Shown here: piece after piece, positions 1 to 4,781 of the stretch | Numbering within the stretch: the first letter of the stretch is position 1 | How the letters are laid out: every line of letters begins with the position of its first letter | Assembly: GCA_027035445.1 (NCBI GenBank) | Contig: JALVUT010000265.1 | Location: 1 to 8,199, forward strand | DNA length: 8,199 bases | Direction: 5' to 3' | Source: Thermococcus sp. | GTDB lineage: Archaea > Methanobacteriota_B > Thermococci > Thermococcales > Thermococcaceae | Translations under genes and position numbers: made by a program | The notes under the pieces: generated by a model | The model's input: the letters and a program-made list of their open reading frames with translations, nothing else | Database searches by the model: none | What the model was told of the DNA's origin: nothing

Positions 1-551
1 GTGCGGTGTTCCATTCGGTGTCCGCGATTACATGTACAGGGTTTCAGATATCAAACTTATCGAACTACCCTGAGCTTGCAAAGTTCATGCTGGGTATCCT
101 GATGGTCATAGGTGGTGGCGCCGGGAGTACCGCTGGAGGTATAAAGCTCATACGTATCACGTTGATGTACGAGAGCCTCAAGTGGACCCTCGAACAGGCC
201 ATACTCCCGAAGGGCGCGGTTATCAAGAGGAAGGTTGGCAACTATGTGTTTACCGAATCAGACGTTCAGGAGGTTATGGGGTTCACCATGACGTACCTTG
301 CAATCCTGCTCATTGGAACCGTGTACACGATGCTCCGCTTGCATGTTAAACTGGTGAATGCTTTCTTTGAAGTTGCCTCTGCCCAAGGAAACGTTGGGCT
401 CAGCGTTGGGATTACATCCCCCTCCCTTCCCCTGGACATGAAGATACTCCTGATAATGCACATGTGGGTGGGAAGGCTTGAGATCTTCTCTACCCTCGTC
501 TTCATCCTCAGCGTCTTCTTCTTGGCCCCGAGGGTGGTGAGGAGGAGATGA
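1..551 (+). CDS. trkH: TrkH-family potassium uptake protein, C-terminal part (5' end outside window)
   Basis: This is the membrane pore subunit of a Trk/Ktr-type K+ uptake system. The reading frame is open from the first base, so the start lies upstream and only about 180 C-terminal residues are visible. They contain the third pore loop (FHSVSAITCTGF), the membrane helix followed by GGGAGSTAGGIK (the family's GG-x-GSTAGGIK signature), and the fourth pore loop (FEVASAQGNVGLS). A final helix follows the MHMWVGRLEI segment, which corresponds to the family's G-R-L-E motif, and the protein ends in a basic tail (PRVVRRR). This matches the last two of four membrane-pore-membrane repeats. A regulatory TrkA partner is expected from family knowledge but is not in the window. 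The stop overlaps the start of the next gene (ATGA, 548-551), so translation of the two is probably coupled. The internal GTG at position 6 is a pore-loop codon and not a start. Confidence 0.94.
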   Translation, partial: AVFHSVSAITCTGFQISNLSNYPELAKFMLGILMVIGGGAGSTAGGIKLIRITLMYESLKWTLEQAILPKGAVIKRKVGNYVFTESDVQEVMGFTMTYLAILLIGTVYTMLRLHVKLVNAFFEVASAQGNVGLSVGITSPSLPLDMKILLIMHMWVGRLEIFSTLVFILSVFFLAPRVVRRR

Positions 552-1405
552 ACGTGATCTCCGTGGAGAACCTGAGCTTCAGATACAGGCGGGCCAGCGA
601 CTACGCCCTTAGAGATGTGAGCTTTGATCTCAGGAAGGGTGAGTTTCTTGGCATCACCGGTCCCAGCGGTAGCGGTAAATCGACCCTGTGCCTGGCCCTT
701 AACGGCATCATCCCGAACTCCATAAAGGGGGAATTCCAGGGGCACGTGAGGGTGCGCGACTTGAATGGAAACGAGTTCGACACCCGAGAAACCCCCGTTT
801 CCAGGCTCTCCACGGTGGTGGGACTCATCCTTCAGAACCCGGACAGCCAGCTCTTCAACATGACCGTTGAGGATGAGGTTGCGTTTGGTCTGGAGAATCT
901 GGGTCTCGACCCAAATGAGATAGAGCGACGGGTGCGTTGGGCACTGGAGACTTCGGGGCTCCGCGGACTTGAGAACGAGTTTCCGCCCAATTTAAGCGGT
1001 GGCCAGAAGCAGAGGCTTGCAATAGCGGCGGTGTTTGCCATGAGGCCGGCAGTACTCGTTCTGGATGAGCCCACGTCTCAACTTGATCCTCTCGGTAGGG
1101 AGGAGGTCTTGGGCCTTCTCTCACTTTTGAGGCGGGAGTATGGGATAACAGTTGTTCTGGTGGAACATCACAGCGATTACATACTCAGACATGCTGACCG
1201 GATCCTCGTGATGAACCGGGGCAGGATAGTCCTCAACGGAACCCCCAGTGAGGTGGCGGAGGAAGCCGGGTTCTTGAAGAAGCTCGGCATCAAGATCCCT
1301 GTGAGCTTGGATGTGTCATATGAGCTCAAAAAACGCGGAAGGCTTAAAAAACTCTCCATCACCCCGGAGGACCTTCTTTCCGAGTTAGAATCCTCTCAAG
1401 ACTGA
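548..1405 (+). CDS. ecfA: ECF-type (CbiO/EcfA-like) ABC transporter ATP-binding protein
   Basis: This cytoplasmic ATPase would power an energy-coupling-factor importer for a vitamin or metal ion. All ABC motifs are present in the 285 residues: Walker A GPSGSGKST (38-46), Q-loop QNPDSQLF (96-103), signature LSGGQ (149-153), Walker B VLVLDE (169-174), D-loop SQLD (177-180) and H-switch His207 in VEHH. The QNPDSQLF stretch followed by VEDEVAFGLENLGL is characteristic of ECF ATPases, as is a C-terminal tail of about 60 residues that ends ITPEDLLSEL. The ATG at 548 overlaps the trkH stop, and trkH ends in GGAGGAG, which serves as the ribosome binding site. No transmembrane EcfT or substrate-binding EcfS gene is in the window, because the next gene downstream is convergent. 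The partners and substrate are therefore unknown. The last 47 bp overlap the 3' end of the opposing gene. Confidence 0.9.
   Translation: MNVISVENLSFRYRRASDYALRDVSFDLRKGEFLGITGPSGSGKSTLCLALNGIIPNSIKGEFQGHVRVRDLNGNEFDTRETPVSRLSTVVGLILQNPDSQLFNMTVEDEVAFGLENLGLDPNEIERRVRWALETSGLRGLENEFPPNLSGGQKQRLAIAAVFAMRPAVLVLDEPTSQLDPLGREEVLGLLSLLRREYGITVVLVEHHSDYILRHADRILVMNRGRIVLNGTPSEVAEEAGFLKKLGIKIPVSLDVSYELKKRGRLKKLSITPEDLLSELESSQD
1328..1351 (-). terminator. oligo-T terminator of the minus-strand operon, inside the ecfA coding region
   Basis: Just past the TGA of the TPR-like gene, read on the minus strand, are two runs of six T (1346-1351 and 1328-1333) separated by a GC-rich 12 bp. Oligo-T tracts are the usual intrinsic termination signal in Thermococcales. 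On the plus strand these bases are the AAA-AAA lysine pairs of the ABC ATPase (ELKKRGRLKKLS), so one stretch appears to serve both genes. Termination itself is inferred, not shown. Confidence 0.5.
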
Positions 1406-2171
1406 ATCCCTTTCCCTCTATCTCCTGTTGGATTGAGTACAGCTTTATCCCGAGCTCAACCCTAGTTTCATCGTCCTTGATAGCTTCGGCCAGTTTCATG
1501 GCAGTATCTAGAAGTTCAAGCGCCTTTTCCCGATCTCTGTTAGCTTCAAGTTCTGCTATGTTTGCCAGGCTCATCGCCCTGTGAAACGGGCTTGAGATGT
1601 GTTCGATGATCTTCGATGCCTTCTCCACGTCGTTCGCCCTGTAGAACATCTCGGCCAGCTCAGAGAGGACGACATCGAGCTTACTCCTGTCACTTACCAT
1701 TTTCATGGCGTAGCCAGCCTTGTCCAGCAACCCGTTGTGTATCAGCTCTTGGAGGATGTCCCTTAACAGGTCTGCCTCCCCTCCGGCAAGGTTGATTGCG
1801 GTGCGCAGTGCTATATCCGCGTTGAGTTCGTCATCCAGTGAGTACAGCACAACGGCTAGGTCAGCCATTAAGAGAGCCTTAAACCTGGTGTTGAACACGC
1901 CGTTTATAATGGGGATCAGCCCCTTAACCCTGCTGTGGAGTTCCTCAACTTCGTCTTGGGAGAGGTCTTCACCGAGCCTCCGACGGATCGCTCTGAGGAT
2001 CATCCTGAGTGCGAGGTATATGTTTGCTTCCTTCTCCAGGTAACCAATGGCCTCAATGGCGGGGGAGATGTCCCCTGAGTCCAGATAGCCCTCGATTTCC
2101 TCAAGTACCTCAATCTCCGACCTCTCTTTTTCACGCTTTAGGGGCTTGAAGAGCTCATCAAGTTTTCCCAT
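1359..2171 (-). CDS. TPR-like all-helical repeat protein, function unknown
   Basis: I cannot name a family for this 270-residue protein. It is soluble, charged and probably entirely alpha-helical, with no signal peptide or membrane segment. Residues about 96-131, 163-196 and 197-232 look like degenerate TPR-type helix pairs, with the Ala/Leu spacing seen in stretches such as RAMSLANIAELEANRDREKA and EKALELLDTAMKLAEA. Such repeats usually mediate protein-protein contacts. The first 30 residues are rich in Lys and Glu and may form a lone helix. The ATG at 2171 overlaps the 3' end of the CYTH gene by 14 bp, and the ribosome binding site is weak (GGCTGGGAACA before ATG), so expression probably depends on coupling to the gene upstream. 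It is the last gene of the minus-strand operon and converges with the ABC ATPase, overlapping it by 47 bp. A HEAT-like solenoid is an alternative fold. The gene looks real; its role is open. Confidence 0.8.
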   Translation of the reverse strand: MGKLDELFKPLKREKERSEIEVLEEIEGYLDSGDISPAIEAIGYLEKEANIYLALRMILRAIRRRLGEDLSQDEVEELHSRVKGLIPIINGVFNTRFKALLMADLAVVLYSLDDELNADIALRTAINLAGGEADLLRDILQELIHNGLLDKAGYAMKMVSDRSKLDVVLSELAEMFYRANDVEKASKIIEHISSPFHRAMSLANIAELEANRDREKALELLDTAMKLAEAIKDDETRVELGIKLYSIQQEIEGKGFSLERILTRKEGPPG

Positions 2172-2709
2172 TGTTCCCAGCCTTTTTAAGCAGGAGTTCT
2201 AGGTATGACCTCCTTTCGAATTTCGTAACCCCTAAATCACTCAGCACTTCCCTGAGGAACGAGACTATCTTGGGCACCTCTTCCTTTCTCTCGGTGAACG
2301 TCTCGATTTCTATGAACTTTCCGATGCCTGAGACCTCGTCAAGCGCTATTATCACCCCCTTGTCAACGTAGTACTTCTCCCGGACTTTATCGACGGTCAG
2401 GACTTCATTAAACCCCAGATTCCGGAGTATCTCGGCGTGCTTGTCCGGGTCGTTTATTGGAACCTCAACCTCCACTCGGCTCTTTGAGTGCCCGTCTATT
2501 TTTGGACCCTTGTACGTCAGAAACGCCTCAAAATGGCCGTTGAAACGTCGGATTCTTATCCTTAAGGCTTCATCTGTGCTTGAGAAATCCCTGCAGGGAT
2601 GATTGTAGTAGGTGTCCTCTTGATGTTCCCTTCTTATCGGTTGGAAACTCCTCCGAACCCTTTTAAAGACCTCATCGTCGGCGTATCCTTTTATCTCCAC
2701 CTCGATCAC
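2158..2709 (-). CDS. CYTH-domain protein (CyaB / class IV adenylyl cyclase - triphosphatase family)
   Basis: The CYTH superfamily forms a beta-tunnel enzyme acting on triphosphate substrates (adenylyl cyclase class IV, thiamine triphosphatase, inorganic triphosphatase). The hallmark EVEIK (E3-E5-K7) is at the N-terminus. Further expected elements follow in order: HQEDTYY (29-35), EALRIR (47-52), TYKGPK (65-70), KSRVEVEV (76-83), a KVREKYY strand (108-114), ALDEVSGIGKFIEIE (122-136) and a C-terminal SYLELLLKK helix. At 183 residues it is normal for archaeal members, and all charged tunnel residues appear intact. The start is GTG at 2709, preceded by GGGGGTG and overlapping the archaemetzincin stop as GTGA. 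It is often annotated as adenylate cyclase, but the sequence does not tell cyclase from triphosphatase, and no cAMP-related gene is nearby. From memory it resembles a Pyrococcus horikoshii protein found near the same genes; I could not check that. Confidence 0.9.
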   Translation of the reverse strand: MIEVEIKGYADDEVFKRVRRSFQPIRREHQEDTYYNHPCRDFSSTDEALRIRIRRFNGHFEAFLTYKGPKIDGHSKSRVEVEVPINDPDKHAEILRNLGFNEVLTVDKVREKYYVDKGVIIALDEVSGIGKFIEIETFTERKEEVPKIVSFLREVLSDLGVTKFERRSYLELLLKKAGNNGKT

Positions 2710-3260
2710 AAAAACACCCCCAGATTCCTTTTTAATAGGTTAAGACAGCTTCCACAATAGTACGGACTCTTCACGTCGGTATCTGCTATTGAGTTCGAGA
2801 AGTGCATCACACACCGCACCTCCGGGCAGTGCGGCAGTCCAAAGACATGTCCGAGCTCATGCATGGCCTCTTTTACAGCCCTTTTTTCCAGTATCTGACC
2901 ATTAGGAGCATTACCATAAAGCTCCGGCCTGAGGCGGAAGGTTGAGATGACCGCAGTTCTCAAACCGGGGTGGGCAAGGCCAAAGATGAAGTTCAGCTCC
3001 TCCTCGTAAAGATCAAGGGAGGTTATTCCCAGTGCGGCAGTTTCACCCTCCCTTTCCCTAATTTTGGCCAGTGGGGGAAGGAAGAGTCTCCCGAGATACT
3101 GCCCCCTGGTACCGTTGAACGCCCCATTAAAGTACCGTTCGGGGAGGGGCCTTAAAATCCTAACGCTCAGGCCTAATCGAGAATAGTACGACTCGACAAA
3201 CGCTGAAACTCCCGTCACCATGTCCCCGTCAATGTTTCCTATTGGGATTATCAGTATCAC
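2706..3260 (-). CDS. amzA: archaemetzincin (zinc metallopeptidase)
   Basis: Archaemetzincins are cytoplasmic zinc peptidases of the metzincin clan, restricted to archaea and some eukaryotes; physiological substrates are poorly known. The 184-residue product carries the catalytic helix HELGHVFGLPH (134-144), with three zinc His (134, 138, 144) and the catalytic Glu135. It also has the second structural zinc site peculiar to this family: Cys145, Cys150, Cys169 and Cys172, with the conserved Met152 (CVMHFSNS) acting as the Met-turn. The open frame extends 18 codons further upstream to an ATG at 3314. I choose GTG at 3260 because it gives the usual start (M-I-L-I-I-P-I-G-N), because GGGGGTCA lies about six bases before it, and because the extra residues (PAGCPSPSPQ...) look non-coding. 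It overlaps the CYTH gene by four bases (GTGA) and the upstream small ORF by 32 bp. Confidence 0.95.
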   Translation of the reverse strand: MILIIPIGNIDGDMVTGVSAFVESYYSRLGLSVRILRPLPERYFNGAFNGTRGQYLGRLFLPPLAKIREREGETAALGITSLDLYEEELNFIFGLAHPGLRTAVISTFRLRPELYGNAPNGQILEKRAVKEAMHELGHVFGLPHCPEVRCVMHFSNSIADTDVKSPYYCGSCLNLLKRNLGVFL

Positions 3261-3525
3261 TTCGTGACCCCCCTTGTGGACTTGGGGAGAGGGGGAAGGG
3301 CATCCTGCCGGCAACGTTCTCTAGGGATTTTCTGGTTTCGCTGCAGGAGACGGGCATCACGCTTGGAATCATCTTCGAGGGATCATCGAGAACAATTTGG
3401 GCCGGCAACCCCGATATTTTATGTATCCCCTCTTCCATGAGCCCAGATTTCATTGGCTTCCACTTAGAAAACCGCATCGTAACCCTTACGGGTCGGAGGC
3501 TCTCCCCGGGGTACCCCTCACTCAC
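3229..3525 (-). CDS. small unrecognised protein ahead of archaemetzincin (tentative)
   Basis: I do not recognise this predicted 98-residue protein. Three things support it. A good BRE/TATA element at 3558-3573 faces it and would start transcription near 3537. Codon choice (ATA, AGG, GGG, CTC, GAG) is like the neighbours. The frame stays open through an otherwise empty 350-bp gap and overlaps amzA by 32 bp, as the other operon genes do. GTG at 3525 is the first usable start after the predicted transcription start, but it has no clear ribosome binding site, so translation might be nearly leaderless. ATG at 3477 (residue 17, MRFSKWKP) is the alternative. The middle (about 34-60, HKISGLPAQIVLDDPSKMIP) looks strand-turn-like; the last 25 residues are rich in Pro, Ser and Gly and may be disordered. 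There is no signal peptide or membrane segment. The frame could be fortuitous; a plus-strand frame at 3242-3544 is also open. Confidence 0.5.
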   Translation of the reverse strand: MSEGYPGESLRPVRVTMRFSKWKPMKSGLMEEGIHKISGLPAQIVLDDPSKMIPSVMPVSCSETRKSLENVAGRMPFPLSPSPQGGSRSDTDNPNRKH

Positions 3526-3557
3526 GGTTTTACACCGGACATAAGCTGGGAACGAAA

Positions 3558-3573
3558 TAAAATAAACCTTTCG
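3558..3573 (-). promoter_or_regulatory. BRE/TATA promoter of the small ORF - amzA - CYTH - TPR operon
   Basis: On the minus strand the sequence reads CGAAAGG (BRE, 3567-3573) then TTTATTTTA (TATA, 3558-3566), a close match to Thermococcales promoters. Initiation about 25 bases beyond the TATA centre would fall near 3537, just ahead of the GTG at 3525. No comparable element precedes amzA, the CYTH gene or the TPR-like gene, so one promoter probably drives all four. Confidence 0.65.
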
Positions 3574-3589
3574 AGGAAAAAGAAGAGAA
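3574..3589 (-). terminator. T-rich terminator downstream of the M42 aminopeptidase gene
   Basis: The minus strand reads TTCTCTTCTTTTTCCT about 27 bp after the aminopeptidase stop. It is pyrimidine-rich with a run of five T, typical of archaeal oligo-T terminators, and sits directly before the promoter of the next operon. It therefore separates the two transcription units. Confidence 0.5.
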
Positions 3590-3615
3590 TGTAGCATGGG
3601 GCTTAAATAGTGGGA

Positions 3616-4653
3616 TCATGGAGTGAGATCCATCGGACCGAGCTCCTCGAGGAAGTGCCTGGCGAACTCAATGGTCTTATCTATGTCCCGGAGGTCTGCC
3701 GTCTCGACCTGACTGTGCATGTAGCGTATTGGGACGCTCAGAACGGCGGTGGCGACGCCCTCACGGTTGATCTGCATTATGTTAGCGTCTGTCCCGGTCG
3801 GTCTCGGGCTTGCTTCGACCTGAAGTTTTATGCCATACTTCTCCGCGACCCTGTCGGCGAAGGCCCTAACCTTAGGGTTGATATTGGGACCAACGTCCAT
3901 GACAGGCCCGCCGCCGAGCTTTGGAACAATTTTACCCTTGTCGCTGACCTGTTTGGCAAAGGTTACATCCATAGCGATGCCTATCTCCGGGTTGATGGCA
4001 TAGCTCGCGACCCTTGCCCCGCGGAGGCCGACCTCCTCTTGGACTGAGGCGACAAAGTAGATGTCCGCCTTGTGGTTTTCAACGGCCTTTGCGGCTTCTA
4101 TCAGAGTGTAGAGGCAGACACGATCGTCGAGATAGGGGGTGGCTATACGGTTCTCGTTGAGCTGGACGAAGGCCGGGGCGAACTCGCCGACGGTTCCGAT
4201 GCTAAAGCCAAGCCCCTCAGCCTCTTCCCTGCTATCAGCACCAACATCGACCACTATCGTATCCCAGTCGGCGGCCTTCTTTCTGTCCTCGGGCTTCTGA
4301 ATATGGGGGGGAACGTGGCCAACTACGCCAAAGCGCTCACCCTTCTCCGTGAAGAAGCGGATTCTCTGCGCAACCAGGGTTCTTGGATCAACCCCACCTA
4401 TGGGGACAAGGTGGAGGTAGCCTTCCTTATCAATGTGATTCACCATAACACCGATCTTGTCCATGTGCGAGGCAATCATGACCTTTGGTCCGTTCCCCTT
4501 TCTGTGGGCTATGACATTGCCAAGCTTGTCCACGTAGATCTCATCCACATGGTTCCTTAACGCCTCGATAACGACGTTCCTTATCCCACGGAACTCGTAG
4601 CCAGAAACCCCCGGGGCTTCAACGACTTTTCGGAGCAACTCTATATCGACCAT
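3616..4653 (-). CDS. M42-family aminopeptidase (TET-type, PhTET3-like)
   Basis: M42 aminopeptidases are cobalt- or zinc-dependent exopeptidases that assemble into hollow tetrahedral dodecamers (TET) and finish peptide breakdown after the proteasome and other endopeptidases. The 345 residues contain the full dinuclear metal site by alignment from memory to PhTET2: His63 and Asp65 (ASHMDKIG), bridging Asp176 (PYLDDR), catalytic Glu206 and ligand Glu207 (VQEEVG), Asp229 (AMDVTF) and His313 (YMHSQVE). RPTGTDAN (284-291) is also typical. The PDZ-like dimerisation insert lies roughly between residues 70 and 160. The ATG at 4653 is preceded by AAGGAGG eight bases upstream, a strong ribosome binding site, and the gene has its own promoter. 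Thermococcales carry three or four TET paralogues; proximity to archaemetzincin and CYTH genes suggests the TET3 (lysyl-aminopeptidase) orthologue, which is an inference. The literature also calls these deblocking aminopeptidase or endoglucanase-like (Frv) proteins. Confidence 0.96.
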   Translation of the reverse strand: MVDIELLRKVVEAPGVSGYEFRGIRNVVIEALRNHVDEIYVDKLGNVIAHRKGNGPKVMIASHMDKIGVMVNHIDKEGYLHLVPIGGVDPRTLVAQRIRFFTEKGERFGVVGHVPPHIQKPEDRKKAADWDTIVVDVGADSREEAEGLGFSIGTVGEFAPAFVQLNENRIATPYLDDRVCLYTLIEAAKAVENHKADIYFVASVQEEVGLRGARVASYAINPEIGIAMDVTFAKQVSDKGKIVPKLGGGPVMDVGPNINPKVRAFADRVAEKYGIKLQVEASPRPTGTDANIMQINREGVATAVLSVPIRYMHSQVETADLRDIDKTIEFARHFLEELGPMDLTP

Positions 4654-4698
4654 GCCTTTCGCCTCCTTAAGATTTCTGTCTCAATGTACAGCCGCACC

Positions 4699-4713
4699 CT
4701 TAAAAGGTTTGCT
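4699..4713 (-). promoter_or_regulatory. BRE/TATA promoter of the M42 aminopeptidase gene
   Basis: The minus strand reads AGCAAA (BRE-like, 4708-4713) then CCTTTTAAG (TATA, 4699-4707). Initiation near 4678 would leave a leader of about 25 bases that contains the AAGGAGG ribosome binding site. An inverted repeat abuts and slightly overlaps the BRE on its upstream side, so this promoter may be controlled by a DNA-binding protein. Confidence 0.6.
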
Positions 4714-4746
4714 GGAGGTCACTACCTCCATCAGAAAACAGTCTGA
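4713..4746. repeat. two adjacent inverted repeats beside the aminopeptidase promoter
   Basis: TGGAGGT-CACT-ACCTCCA (4713-4730) is a perfect inverted repeat with 7-bp arms and a 4-base spacer. It is followed with no gap by TCAGA-AAACAG-TCTGA (4731-4746), with 5-bp arms and a 6-base spacer. They lie between the terminator of the upstream gene and the BRE of the aminopeptidase promoter, touching the BRE. A dimeric regulator could bind here; alternatively they may form RNA hairpins at the end of the upstream transcript. I do not recognise the sequence as the site of a known Thermococcales regulator. Confidence 0.55.
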
Positions 4747-4770
4747 AAAGTTGTAGGGAGGGATCTGACT

Positions 4771-4780
4771 AAAAAGAAAG
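4771..4780 (-). terminator. T-rich terminator after the surface-protein gene
   Basis: One base past the TGA of the surface-protein gene the minus strand reads CTTTCTTTTT, an oligo-T tract typical of termination in this order. It closes the hjc - surface protein unit before the aminopeptidase promoter. Confidence 0.55.
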
Positions 4781-4781
4781 G

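Noticed and set aside
266..745. Minus-strand 159-codon open frame over trkH and ecfA
   Set aside because: It is antisense to two genes with clear family motifs and overlaps both; there is no promoter or domain evidence.
3261..3314. Longer archaemetzincin start at the ATG at 3314
   Set aside because: The extra 18 residues are Pro/Ser-rich and lie before the normal beta-strand start of the family. GTG at 3260 has a ribosome binding site at the right distance.
3242..3544. Plus-strand 100-codon open frame across the gap before archaemetzincin
   Set aside because: No promoter or ribosome binding site faces it on the plus strand, whereas a clear minus-strand promoter lies just outside its far end. 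The minus-strand frame is the better candidate, though neither is proven.
3610..4047. Long plus-strand open frame antisense to the aminopeptidase gene (and another at 4072-4560)
   Set aside because: Both are the mirror of a confidently identified M42 peptidase with all metal ligands. They lack recognisable domains and ribosome binding sites and arise from codon bias on the real strand.
4654..4781. Possible small RNA (for example a C/D box guide) in the 128-bp gap
   Set aside because: I saw no paired RTGATGA and CTGA boxes with suitable spacing. The palindromes, promoter and terminator account for most of the stretch.
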